From positions 1 to 48,034 of the forward strand of contig DDEX01000006.1 in the NCBI GenBank assembly GCA_002336845.1: DNA of 48,034 bases. The letters run 5' to 3'. The notes below the pieces were generated by a model. The model worked only from the letters and a program-made list of their open reading frames with translations. It searched no databases and had not been told where the DNA came from. Position numbers and translations under genes: made by a program. Each line of letters starts with the position of its first letter. Within the stretch, counting starts at the first letter, position 1. Shown piece after piece: positions 8,596 to 19,628 of this stretch. Origin of the DNA: Rhodobacteraceae bacterium UBA1943 (GTDB taxonomy: Bacteria > Pseudomonadota > Alphaproteobacteria > Rhodobacterales > Rhodobacteraceae).

Positions 8596-9210
8596 TCAGG
8601 GGATCAGCCGCTTGATCGCGGCGGCATGGGCGGGCGTGGCGGCCAGAGCATCGGCGGCAAGGGAGTATGCTGTTTCAATCAGGGCTTCGGGTGGGGTGAT
8701 GCGGTCGATCAGACCCCAGGTCAGCGCCTCGTCAGCCTCGATCCTTGCGCCGCCCATCAGGATCATCTTGGCGCGCGCCGGGCCGATCAGCCGGGCAAGC
8801 CGTGACGGATCGGATGGTTGTGGCAGAAAGCCCAGTTTCATCACCGGATAGAAGAATTTGGCCGAAGGCACCGCCAGCCGGATGTCGCAGGCCAGCGCCA
8901 TGCCCATCGCACCCCCGGCCAGCGTGCCGTTCAGCGCGGCGATGGTCAGGCCCGGAAAGGCGGCGATGGCACCTGACAACTCTTCCCAAATGGTCGCGGT
9001 TGCCAGACCGGCCCGCGCCTCATCCAGATCGGCCCCCGCCGAGAACACCTTGCCCTCGCCCGTCAGAATCAGCGCGCGTGCGCCTTCCCTGCTGGCACGC
9101 TGTACGGTGCGGGCCAGCGATTCCAGCATGGTGCGGGTCAGCGAATTGGCCTTTTCGGGCCGCCGCAAGGTCAGCGTCCACAGGGGGCCGGTGTCAAGAA
9201 TTCCGATCAT
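8596..9210 (-). CDS. Enoyl-CoA hydratase/isomerase (crotonase) family protein, short and without the two catalytic glutamates
   Basis: The 204-residue protein has the crotonase core: SAGADL for one half of the oxyanion hole and LAGGAMGMALACDIRLA for the other. Classical hydratases carry a glutamate in the second block (GGxxE) and another in the following FxxPE motif. Here these positions read GGAMG and FFYPV, so neither glutamate is present. The protein is also about 50 residues shorter than usual because it lacks the C-terminal helices. Hydratase activity is therefore doubtful; another crotonase-fold reaction on an acyl-CoA is possible. The SDR gene lies 25 bp upstream on the same strand and may be cotranscribed. 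Confidence 0.8.
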   Translation of the reverse strand: MIGILDTGPLWTLTLRRPEKANSLTRTMLESLARTVQRASREGARALILTGEGKVFSAGADLDEARAGLATATIWEELSGAIAAFPGLTIAALNGTLAGGAMGMALACDIRLAVPSAKFFYPVMKLGFLPQPSDPSRLARLIGPARAKMILMGGARIEADEALTWGLIDRITPPEALIETAYSLAADALAATPAHAAAIKRLIP

Positions 9211-9235
9211 TCAAATGCTCTCCCGGATCAGGCCG

Positions 9236-9982
9236 TCAGATCAGGCCCACCGCTTTGCGGATTGTCTCATCGCGCAGGGAAATATCCTTGCCAAGCCAGC
9301 CATCTGCCGCAGGGCCGCACATCCACAGCAAAGCGCGCGCCGGCCAATCGGCGGGAATGTGGACCGCGGGATCAAGCTGCGCCACGGGGCCGACGCCGCT
9401 GGCCTTGATCTTGACCTGCATCTCGGTCGCCACGGTGCCTGGTGACAGGCCCAGCGCGCGGATGCCGTTTGCGCCCTCTTCCAGATGCAGGGCGCGCGTC
9501 AGCATCAGGGCGCCTGCCTTGCTGCTGCAATAGCCGCTCCAGCCGTCATATGGGCTGGTTGCCGCACCGGACGAGGTGGTGATGATCGTGCCCGCGCCTT
9601 GCGCCTTCATCATCGGCAAGGCGGCGCGGATGCCGTGATAAACCCCTTTCAGGTTGATATCCACAGCGCGGTCCCACAAGGCGGGATCGCTGTCGGCCAG
9701 CCGGGCCATCGGTTCGATGACGCCTGCATTGTTGATCAGCACATCCAGCCGGCCGAATCGCGCGGCTGCTGCGGCAACGGCCTGCCGTGTCTGGTCCCAG
9801 TTCGATACGTCGCAAGGCAGGGCAATCGCATTGTCCGGGCCGATTTCGGCAGCAAGATCCGCGATTTTCGTGCTATTGCGTGCCAGAAGCGCCACTTTGG
9901 CTCCAGCCCCGGCAAACACCCGTGCCGCGGCGGCACCAATGCCCTGGCTTGCGCCTGTGATGACGACCACCTTGTTTTGCAT
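9236..9982 (-). CDS. Short-chain dehydrogenase/reductase
   Basis: The 248-residue protein is an NAD(P)-dependent oxidoreductase of the classical SDR family. It has the cofactor motif TGASQGIG near residue 8, NNAG in the middle and the active-site YCSSK (YxxxK). An open frame extends 37 codons upstream, but the ATG at 9982 has AAAGGA at good distance and gives the normal SDR N-terminus. The substrate is not predictable. A crotonase-fold gene follows on the same strand, which could mean both act on a CoA ester or keto acid. Confidence 0.9.
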   Translation of the reverse strand: MQNKVVVITGASQGIGAAAARVFAGAGAKVALLARNSTKIADLAAEIGPDNAIALPCDVSNWDQTRQAVAAAAARFGRLDVLINNAGVIEPMARLADSDPALWDRAVDINLKGVYHGIRAALPMMKAQGAGTIITTSSGAATSPYDGWSGYCSSKAGALMLTRALHLEEGANGIRALGLSPGTVATEMQVKIKASGVGPVAQLDPAVHIPADWPARALLWMCGPAADGWLGKDISLRDETIRKAVGLI

Positions 9983-10107
9983 CGCAGCGTCCTTTCTGTT
10001 GCAGGGCCAAGTTTGCCCAGACGGCCGCCTTGTCAACGCAATTCCCTTGACCACGCGGATGGCAGGCCGGATGCTGTAGCGCAAATTTTCCACCGGAAAG
10101 GTCCATT
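9983..10107. promoter_or_regulatory. Divergent promoter region between the SDR and DUF2125 genes
   Basis: The 125-bp space separates divergent genes, so it must hold promoters for both. A perfect TTGACA (minus strand, 10031-10036) faces the SDR gene, and TTGACC (plus strand, 10047-10052) faces the DUF2125 gene. The -10 elements that would pair with them are weak, so the exact promoters are uncertain. Confidence 0.35.
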
Positions 10108-11616
10108 ATGAAACACTGGTCTCTTGCGGCTTCGACCGCGACACTGGCTTTGTTCGCAGGATATGCCCAAGCCGATGTGACACCCGATCAGGTGTGGCAG
10201 AACTGGCAGGATATGTCGGCCGCCATGGGGCAGACGCTGAGCGTCGGCTCTTCCAAGACCGAGGGCGGGGCACTGGTTGTCACCGACCTGAAGGCGGTCA
10301 CCGAAAAAGACGGCTCCAAGGTGGAAACCGCGCTGGGTGAGGTGCGGCTGACCGACAAGGGCGATGGCACGGTGGCGATCACCATGTCCGACAGCTATAC
10401 CGTCACGATGGATTTTCCGGCAAAGGGAACCGATCCGGCCAAGAATGCGGAAATTCTGGTCAGCCAGCCCGGCATGGCCATTGTTGCCAGCGGCACGCCC
10501 GAGGCAACCGACTATGCCTTTACCGTTCCCAAGCTGGAACTGACGCTGAACAAGCTGGACGGCGAGGATGCCGCAGCCAAGGGCACCAAGGTGCAGGCCA
10601 CCCTGGCCAATCTGGCCGGACATTACCTGATCGCACCGGAAGGGGCGGGCAAGAAGCTGGACAGCCAGTTTGCTGCCGACAGCCTTTCGATCGCGGTCAA
10701 GGGCAAAGACACCGAAGACGGCAGCGATGTCGATCTGACGGCCAGTGTCTCTGCTCTGGCGGGCAAGGCGGCCGGCACGCTGACCGGCATGGAAAACAAG
10801 GAGCTTTCCGACGCGCTGAAGGCGGGCTTTGCGGTTGAGTCCACGCTGACCTATGGCGCTGTCGCCTATACGGTGAACGTGGTGGATGCTCAGGGGCCTT
10901 CCAAGATCGCCGGCAGCTCGCAGGGTGGCAGTCTGCAGTTTGCGCTGGACGCGGCGCGGCTGCTGCTGGAAACCCAGGGCAAGGGCGTGCAACTGGCGAT
11001 GTCCGGGCCCAGCATTCCGCTGCCCGAAGTCAGCCTGAGCTATGCGGAAAGCGGTTTCAAACTTTTGATGCCGGTGGAAAAATCTGACACGCCGCAAGAC
11101 TATGGTTTTGCCATAAAGCTGGTTGACCTGTCGCTTTCCAATGACATCTGGGGCATGATCGACCCGACCGCGCAATTGCCGCATGACCCGGCAACCGTGA
11201 TCCTTGATACCAAGGGCACCGCCACGCTGACCCATGATCTGATGAACCAGACCGAGATGGCGGCGCTGGGCGATGCTCCTCCGGGCCAGTTGAACTCACT
11301 GGACCTGACCCAGCTTCTGGCCAAGGTTGCCGGGGCCGAGCTGACCGGCGCGGGCGCTTTCACCTTCGACAACACCGATATGACCACCTATCAGGGGGTG
11401 CCGGCACCGACCGGCAAGCTGGACCTGAAGCTGGTGGGCGGCAATGCGCTGCTGGACAAGCTGGTGGCGATGGGGCTGATCTCGTCGGATGACGCGATGG
11501 GCGCACGGATGATGCTGAGCATGTTCGCCAAGGCAGGTGCCGGGCCGGATGAGCTGACCTCGACGCTGGAGTTCAAGGACAAGCATTTCTACGCCAACGG
11601 CCAGCAGTTGCAGTAA
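10108..11616 (+). CDS. Exported DUF2125-family protein
   Basis: The 502-residue protein starts with a clear signal peptide (cleavage near residue 22, after AQA) and then reads as a beta-rich soluble protein with few cysteines. It resembles the DUF2125 family found in Rhodobacterales and related alphaproteobacteria, whose function is unknown. It is probably periplasmic. It is transcribed alone: a divergent gene lies upstream and a strong terminator follows. A GGAAAGG ribosome-binding site precedes the ATG. Confidence 0.75.
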   Translation: MKHWSLAASTATLALFAGYAQADVTPDQVWQNWQDMSAAMGQTLSVGSSKTEGGALVVTDLKAVTEKDGSKVETALGEVRLTDKGDGTVAITMSDSYTVTMDFPAKGTDPAKNAEILVSQPGMAIVASGTPEATDYAFTVPKLELTLNKLDGEDAAAKGTKVQATLANLAGHYLIAPEGAGKKLDSQFAADSLSIAVKGKDTEDGSDVDLTASVSALAGKAAGTLTGMENKELSDALKAGFAVESTLTYGAVAYTVNVVDAQGPSKIAGSSQGGSLQFALDAARLLLETQGKGVQLAMSGPSIPLPEVSLSYAESGFKLLMPVEKSDTPQDYGFAIKLVDLSLSNDIWGMIDPTAQLPHDPATVILDTKGTATLTHDLMNQTEMAALGDAPPGQLNSLDLTQLLAKVAGAELTGAGAFTFDNTDMTTYQGVPAPTGKLDLKLVGGNALLDKLVAMGLISSDDAMGARMMLSMFAKAGAGPDELTSTLEFKDKHFYANGQQLQ

Positions 11617-11634
11617 GCCCGACCCAGAACCGCC

Positions 11635-11664
11635 AAGGGCCGTCCCGCTGGGGCGGCCCTTTTT
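11635..11664 (+). terminator. Intrinsic terminator after the DUF2125 gene
   Basis: AGGGCCG at 11636-11642 pairs with CGGCCCT at 11654-11660; CCC and GGG extend the stem inward around a GCT loop. Four further T residues follow the stem's last T. It lies 19 bp after the stop codon. Confidence 0.85.
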
Positions 11665-11793
11665 GCATGACGCGGGTTTGAACGGGATTTCGCGGCGGTT
11701 TTGCGCTCTGTGGTCTTGAAAAACGTCTCGCAAGCGTATCCATGTCACAGGCGCGCCCGAGGTAGCGGGCCGTCAAAGCCGGAGCCCGACACC

Positions 11794-13134
11794 ATGCGCG
11801 ACCTGTCCGTCCTGACCGAGGCATTGTTGACCGCCGCCCGCCGCGCCGGGGCCGAATCCGCGGATGCCATGGCGGTCGAGGGGCGGTCTGTCTCGATCGA
11901 CATTCGTGCGGGTCGTCTGGAACAGGCAGAGCGGGCCGAGGGTATCGAGGTTGGCCTGCGGGTGCTTGTTGGCGGGCAGCAAGCCTGCGTTTCCGCCTCT
12001 GACATCTCACCCGCGACGCTGGAGAGGCTGGCCGAACGTGCCGTTGCCATGGCCCGGGAGGCGCCGTCCGACCCCTATGCCGGGTTGGCCACGCCGGATC
12101 AACTGGCGCGGGGTTGGGACATTGCGGCGCTGGAGTTGTGCGATCCGGCCGATGAACCCGTGGCAGCCGCGCTAGAGGCCGATGCCCGCGCGGCCGAGGA
12201 TGCCGCAATGGCACAAACGGGAATCGTGCAGGTCGAGGCGTCGGCCGGGTATTCCTTGCGCCAGTCGCATCTGGCGGCGACCAACGGGTTTCAGGGCGGC
12301 TATGCCCGCACCAGCCGTTCGGTCTCTGCCGTGGCCTTCACCGGAACCGGCACCGGAATGGAGCGGGACTATGCCGGAGAGGCGCGAATTTATCAGGCCG
12401 ACCTTCCCGATGCCGCCAGCCAGGGCGCGCTGGCGGCAGAGCGTGCACTTGCAAGGGCGGGGGCGGTCAAGCCGCGCACGGGGCATTTTCCGGTGCTGTT
12501 TGACGAGCGTATTGCGGCCTCGTTGGTTGGTCACGTTCTTGGCGCGGTGAATGGCGCGGCGGTTGCGCGGGGCGCAAGCTGGCTGCGCGATGCCCTAGGC
12601 CAGCAGGTTCTGCCCGCTGGCCTGTCGATCATCGAAGATCCGTTGCGGCCCCGCGTCTCGGGTAGCCGCCCGTTCGATGCCGAGGGCCTGCCGACCGCCC
12701 GCCGGGCCATAGTGCAGGACGGCATCCTGACTGGCTGGACGCTGGACCTTGCCACCGGCCGACAGTTGGGGATGGCGTCAACCGCGAATGCGGCGCGGTC
12801 CACGACCTCGCCGCCCTCTCCCGCCACCTCGAATATCGATCTTACCCAAGGTACGGCCAGCCGTGCCGAGTTGATCGCGCAAATGGGGACGGGCCTGCTG
12901 GTCACCTCGATGATCGGATCGACGATCAACCCGACCACGGGTGATTATTCGCGCGGCGCTGCGGGCTTTTGGGTCGAGGGCGGGGAAATTCGTTACCCCG
13001 TCAACGAATGCACCATCGCGGGCAATCTGCGCGACATGCTGTTGCGGATCATCCCGGCCAATGACGCGCGGATGCACCTTTCCACCCGTGTGCCCTCTAT
13101 CCTGATAGACGGGATGACCCTTGCCGGAGCGTGA
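11794..13134 (+). CDS. pmbA: TldD/PmbA-family metalloprotease, PmbA (TldE) type
   Basis: The 446-residue protein belongs to the TldD/PmbA family, whose two subunits form a zinc protease that degrades or matures small peptides. The N-terminus and the C-terminal block (GSTINPTTGDYSRGAAGF, then a VEGGE and TIAGNL segment) fit the PmbA/TldE subunit; a TldD partner with the zinc motif is not in the window. I start at the ATG at 11794, preceded by GGAG, because an in-frame start 93 bases earlier adds residues with no family match. The next gene overlaps its end by 14 bp. Confidence 0.88.
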   Translation: MRDLSVLTEALLTAARRAGAESADAMAVEGRSVSIDIRAGRLEQAERAEGIEVGLRVLVGGQQACVSASDISPATLERLAERAVAMAREAPSDPYAGLATPDQLARGWDIAALELCDPADEPVAAALEADARAAEDAAMAQTGIVQVEASAGYSLRQSHLAATNGFQGGYARTSRSVSAVAFTGTGTGMERDYAGEARIYQADLPDAASQGALAAERALARAGAVKPRTGHFPVLFDERIAASLVGHVLGAVNGAAVARGASWLRDALGQQVLPAGLSIIEDPLRPRVSGSRPFDAEGLPTARRAIVQDGILTGWTLDLATGRQLGMASTANAARSTTSPPSPATSNIDLTQGTASRAELIAQMGTGLLVTSMIGSTINPTTGDYSRGAAGFWVEGGEIRYPVNECTIAGNLRDMLLRIIPANDARMHLSTRVPSILIDGMTLAGA

Positions 13135-13891
13135 CCTTTCCCTTCTGACCGAGGCGGCGCTTGAGGCCGGAGAGATCGCCCTGCGCTATTGGCAGGCCGA
13201 TCCGCAGGTGTGGGAAAAGCCGGGCTTGGGCCCGGTGACCGAGGCCGACCTGGCAGTGAACGACATGCTGCTGGAACGGCTTTGCGGTGCACGTCCCGGC
13301 TATGGCTGGCTGTCCGAGGAAAGCACCGATGACGGCAGCCGGCAGGATGCCGAACATCTGTTCATTATCGATCCGATTGACGGCACCCGCGCCTTTATTG
13401 CCGGGGAAACCACCTTTGCCGTGTCGCTGGCGGTGGCACATCGCGGGCAGGTGACGGCGGCGGTGGTTCATCTGCCCGCGCTGGGCCAGACCTATGCCGC
13501 ACATGCGGGCGGCCCCGCCCTGATGAACGGGGTGCCGATCCGCGCGACGGACTGCGCAATTGCCACGGGCGCGCGGGTTCTGGCCAGCAAACCCGTGCTT
13601 GCCCCAGAGCATTGGCGGGACGTGCCCGGGTTCACACGCCACTTCCGCGCCTCGATCGCCTATCGGCTGGCATTGGTGGCCGATGGCAGCTTTGACGGAA
13701 TGCTCAGCTTCCGGCCAAGCTGGGAATGGGATATTGCCGCTGGCCATCTGATCGCGGCCTGCGCGGGCGCGGTGGTCAGTGATGCGAAGGGGCGGCCCAT
13801 TTCCTACAATTCGCAAACGGCGCGGTCGAACGGCATCATCGCCGCAGCGCCCGGCCTTCATGCCGATCTGATCAGCCACCTGCACGCCTGA
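13121..13891 (+). CDS. cysQ: 3'(2'),5'-bisphosphate nucleotidase / inositol monophosphatase family (TTG start)
   Basis: The 256-residue metal-dependent phosphatase shows the family metal sites: EES at 66-68, DPIDGT at 84-89 and WD at 203-204. The short form with this spacing in Rhodobacterales is usually called CysQ, which clears 3'-phosphoadenosine 5'-phosphate from sulfate assimilation. An inositol monophosphatase role cannot be excluded. The start appears to be TTG at 13121, inside the end of pmbA; no in-frame ATG or GTG fits, and this start gives the expected N-terminus. Confidence 0.8.
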   Translation: MPERDLSLLTEAALEAGEIALRYWQADPQVWEKPGLGPVTEADLAVNDMLLERLCGARPGYGWLSEESTDDGSRQDAEHLFIIDPIDGTRAFIAGETTFAVSLAVAHRGQVTAAVVHLPALGQTYAAHAGGPALMNGVPIRATDCAIATGARVLASKPVLAPEHWRDVPGFTRHFRASIAYRLALVADGSFDGMLSFRPSWEWDIAAGHLIAACAGAVVSDAKGRPISYNSQTARSNGIIAAAPGLHADLISHLHA

Positions 13892-13898
13892 CGACCTG

Positions 13899-13949
13899 GC
13901 CTTCGGCAATACTCCGCAGGGGAGGTAAGGGGGGCGCGAAGCCCCCCGA
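13899..13949 (-). repeat. Intergenic palindromic element, copy A
   Basis: On the minus strand a GC hairpin with a TTCG core (GGGGGGC at 13929-13935 against GCCCCCC at 13941-13947) is followed by a conserved tail ending GGAGTATTGCCGAAGG. A similar element (hairpin plus GGATATTTGCAGAAGG) occurs at 29483-29533. It lies between convergent genes cysQ and the helicase, so the hairpin may also act as a transcription stop, although it lacks a clear T-tract. Confidence 0.55.
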
Positions 13950-13955
13950 CTTAAT

Positions 13956-16334
<2,379 letters not shown>

Positions 16335-16485
16335 GTTTTTGTCCTGTGGGGGCGGCGTCGCGCCCGTGAGCCATTTATCGGCACCACATCCCCCGGCAGA
16401 TCGGCCTCCCTATGCCGTCTGCGCCCGAACCTTTCGCGCCGAAGCGCCCCACATAGGGGGGAATCGGCGGCCTGTATAGGGGGTT

Positions 16486-17748
16486 TCAGCTTTCCCGGAA
16501 GGCAAGGCGGAAATAGTCGGTCAGCGGTCGGGTCAAATAGGCCAGGGCCGATCTTTCGCCGGTTTCCACCAGCACCTCGACTGGCATGCCGGGGATCAGG
16601 CGGGCGATCTGGCCAGGGGCAATCGCCACCTCGGCCCGATAGTATCCGGTGTGGCTGTCCGGATCGGAAAGGATATCGGCCGAAACCGTCAGAAGGCGGC
16701 CCGTGATTTCGGGTGTGCTGCGACCGGGCAGTGCGGTCAGGATCAGGCGCACCGGCTGGCCGGGCGTGATCTGGTCGATGTCTGTCGGCGAGATGCGCAG
16801 GCTGGCAACCAGCGGGCGATTTCGCGGCACAATGGCCAGAACCGTCTGCCCGGCGCCGATCACCGCTTGCGGACCTGTCACCTGCAAGCCCAGAACGGTG
16901 CCGGAAACCGGGGCGCGCAGGGTCAGCCGCGCCAGTTGCGCGCCAAGGGCGGCACAGCGTTCGGCCAGTTCAGCCTCGCGCGGGGTCTGGTCGCGCAGGG
17001 CATCGGCGGCTTCGATCCGTCGCTGATCGGCAAGGCGCAGGATTTCCAGCCGCACCTCGGTGGCGCGGCCCTCGGCCTGGGCGCGACCGGCGCGGGCCTC
17101 TCCAAGGTCGCCTTGCAACTGCGCCAGTTGACGATCCAGCGCCGACACCCGCGTGCTTTGGGCCAGCCCCTTGGCGCGCAGGTCGCGCAGGGGCGCCAGA
17201 TCCTGTTCGGTCAGTGTGATCTGGCGCAAAAGCGCGGCCTCTTGCGCGCGGATGCCGGTGGTCTGCGCGGCGATCTGGTCCAGCCGTTGCCGCAATTGCG
17301 CGATCTGGCGGGCGATCATGTCCTGCCGCGCAGAGAAAAGCGCAAGCTGTTCGGTGGCAAGGGCGCTGCCCTCAAGATCGGGAGGGAAGGCGGGGGCCGG
17401 GTTGCCGTCGCGCTCTGCCAGCAGGCGGGCGCGGCTTGCGCGCAGGCTGTGCAGTTGTGCCTGGGCGGTGCGCAGGCTTGACGACAATTGCGCATCATCC
17501 AGCCGCAGCAGGACTTGCCCGGCAACCACACTTTGCCCTTCGGCCACCAGCACGGCCGCGACCAGACCGCCATCGGGGTGCTGAACGATCTGGCGGTTGC
17601 GCTCCACCTCGATCCGGCCGGGGGCGATGATGGCGCCGTCAATGCGCGCAAGCGCCGCCCACAGGCCAAGGCCCAGCAGCAGGGCCGCAAGCGTGACAAG
17701 GCCAAGAATGGCAGGTGGCCGGGCTGAAAAGGGGGCATGACCGGTCAT
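16486..17748 (-). CDS. Type I secretion periplasmic adaptor (HlyD/PrtE type)
   Basis: The 420-residue membrane-fusion protein would bridge the inner-membrane ABC exporter and a TolC-like outer-membrane channel. One N-terminal membrane helix (about 14-35) is followed by a short biotinyl-lipoyl-like half (IVQHPDGGLVAAVLVAEGQ), a long coiled-coil hairpin (about 90-270) and the second half (LRAPVSGTVLGLQV). Length and layout match the PrtE/AprE branch. It overlaps the ABC exporter gene by four bases (ATGA). No TolC gene or RTX substrate lies in the window. Confidence 0.88.
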   Translation of the reverse strand: MTGHAPFSARPPAILGLVTLAALLLGLGLWAALARIDGAIIAPGRIEVERNRQIVQHPDGGLVAAVLVAEGQSVVAGQVLLRLDDAQLSSSLRTAQAQLHSLRASRARLLAERDGNPAPAFPPDLEGSALATEQLALFSARQDMIARQIAQLRQRLDQIAAQTTGIRAQEAALLRQITLTEQDLAPLRDLRAKGLAQSTRVSALDRQLAQLQGDLGEARAGRAQAEGRATEVRLEILRLADQRRIEAADALRDQTPREAELAERCAALGAQLARLTLRAPVSGTVLGLQVTGPQAVIGAGQTVLAIVPRNRPLVASLRISPTDIDQITPGQPVRLILTALPGRSTPEITGRLLTVSADILSDPDSHTGYYRAEVAIAPGQIARLIPGMPVEVLVETGERSALAYLTRPLTDYFRLAFRES

Positions 17749-19466
17749 GCGCCGCCGCCTTGCACCAAGGCGCGCAGGCCGGGCATGGCCGGGCGCGGCA
17801 CTTGCTGCAACACCGCATCGCGCGGGCCCAAGGCGCGAACCTGGCCCTGATCCAGCAGCAGCAGCAGATCACAGCCCTGTATTTGCGCGGCCTGATGCGC
17901 CAGTAGAATGATAAGCCCACCGCCAGCGCGGTGGGCCAGCAGCGCCGCGTCCAGCGCCTGTCGCCCGGCGGCATCCAGATTGGCATGGGGTTCGTCCAGC
18001 ACAAGCACAAGCGGGTCGCCATAGAGCGCGCGGGCAAGGCCGATCAACTGGGTTTGCCCCCCCGACAGCGGGCCCCCCTGTGCCGAAATGGGAGTGTCAT
18101 AGCCAAGGGGAAGCCGCAAAATCATTTCGTGCGCCCCCGCGCGCCGGGCGGCTGCGGTGATCGCGTCAGGTGCGGGTGCCAGATCGAGACGTGCGATATT
18201 TTCTGCGACAGTGCCCTCGAACAGATGCAGGCGCTGCGGCATATAGCCGATCAGCCGGCCATAGCCGTCGGGGCCAAACTGGTCTGGCGTTGCCCCGCCC
18301 AACCGAACCGTGCCCGCCGCCGCGGGCCATGCCCCGGCCATCGCTCGTGCGAGGCTGCTTTTGCCCGCACCGGAAGGCCCCATGACGCCCAGGCTTTGCC
18401 CCGGTTCAAGCCGGAAGGTCAGGCCGCGTAACACGGCCGCTTCGCCCCCTGGCGGAACGACGGCCAGCCCCTGAACCTCCAGCCGCGGGGCAGGGCGCGG
18501 CAAAGCGGTTCGATCCTGTGCCGCAGGCGTCGTCGCCAGTAGGGACGAAAGGCGCCTGTGCCCTTCTTGCCCCCGAAGGATCAGGTGCCAATGGGCGATG
18601 ACCTGTTCGACAGGCTGAAGGCTGCGCCCCAGCAGAACCGACGCCGCCACCATGGCCCCGCCACTCAGCGCGCCTTGAAGGACCAGCAGCGCGCCCAGCC
18701 CCAGCATCGCCGATTGCAGCACCATCCGCAGGCTGCGGGACAGTGTTCCAATGGCCGCCGCACTGTCGGCGGCCTGCATCAGCGCCGCCAGCGCCACGCG
18801 CCGCCGGTCTTTCCAGCGCAGGGCCGCGGGGCCTGTCATGCCCAGTCCACGCAGCGGCTCGGCCCGATACAGCATTTCGGTCGCCTGACCCTCGGCCCGC
18901 AGATGATTGAGGCTGGCACTGTGGCTGGCCGCAGCGGTCGCACTGCGGGCCAGCACGGCAAGACCCCACAGCACAACCGCCCCGGCCAGCGCCAGCCAGC
19001 CAAGGGGTGCGCCAAAGGCAAACAGGGTGGCCAGAAACAGCGGGCACCAAGGCAGGTCGAAGATGTTGACCATGGCAGAAGAGGTCCACAGGCGTTGCAC
19101 CGCATCCAGATCTTGCAGGGCCAGGCGGGCTGCCGGGTCGTCCGGTTGCCGGGCAAGCCGCGACTGGGCCGCCGCCAGAACCCGTACCTCCACCCGGCTT
19201 TGCAACCCGGCCCCAAGGCGCGCCATAATGCGCCCTCTGGCATGATCGATCAGGCCTATGGCGGCAAACAGCCCGGCCGCCAGCAGAGAAAGCGCCACCA
19301 GGGTGGGCTCTGACCTGCTTGTCAGAACCCGGTCGTAGATCTGGAGCATATAGACTGGCCCGGTCAGCAACAGCAGGTTTACGGCCACGGAAAAAATGCC
19401 GACAAGTACCAAAAGCCCCGGCGGCTGTACCCGCAGTTCTGCCCTGCCCGATTGCGTCTTGCCCAA
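17745..19466 (-). CDS. Type I secretion ABC exporter (PrtD type), probable TTG start
   Basis: The 573-residue half-transporter joins a membrane domain to an ATPase. Walker A GPSGAGKS is at 363-370, LSGGQ at 467-471, Walker B DE at 491-492 and the H-loop histidine at 524. The membrane domain opens with the PrtD-type block LTGPVYMLQIYDRVL. The open frame reaches far upstream through the divergent mlaA gene, so the start must be internal. TTG at 19466 is preceded by GTGAGG at 8 bases and gives the usual PrtD length. An ATG at 19619 is possible but has no clear ribosome-binding site. Its partner adaptor follows; the substrate is not nearby. Confidence 0.88.
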   Translation of the reverse strand: MGKTQSGRAELRVQPPGLLVLVGIFSVAVNLLLLTGPVYMLQIYDRVLTSRSEPTLVALSLLAAGLFAAIGLIDHARGRIMARLGAGLQSRVEVRVLAAAQSRLARQPDDPAARLALQDLDAVQRLWTSSAMVNIFDLPWCPLFLATLFAFGAPLGWLALAGAVVLWGLAVLARSATAAASHSASLNHLRAEGQATEMLYRAEPLRGLGMTGPAALRWKDRRRVALAALMQAADSAAAIGTLSRSLRMVLQSAMLGLGALLVLQGALSGGAMVAASVLLGRSLQPVEQVIAHWHLILRGQEGHRRLSSLLATTPAAQDRTALPRPAPRLEVQGLAVVPPGGEAAVLRGLTFRLEPGQSLGVMGPSGAGKSSLARAMAGAWPAAAGTVRLGGATPDQFGPDGYGRLIGYMPQRLHLFEGTVAENIARLDLAPAPDAITAAARRAGAHEMILRLPLGYDTPISAQGGPLSGGQTQLIGLARALYGDPLVLVLDEPHANLDAAGRQALDAALLAHRAGGGLIILLAHQAAQIQGCDLLLLLDQGQVRALGPRDAVLQQVPRPAMPGLRALVQGGGA

Positions 19467-19628
19467 GATGACAGCCTCACTTCGCCCCTGAAGGCAAAAA
19501 AACACCACCCCACGCCAGAAGCTGCCTTCGCCGGTTGCCTTGGGTCGGCGGGCAGCATATCCGTTGATTTCCCCTGACCAGAACTTGGGGGAGTCGTGCG
19601 GAAGGGTCGGGTTGACCATAGGATCGTG

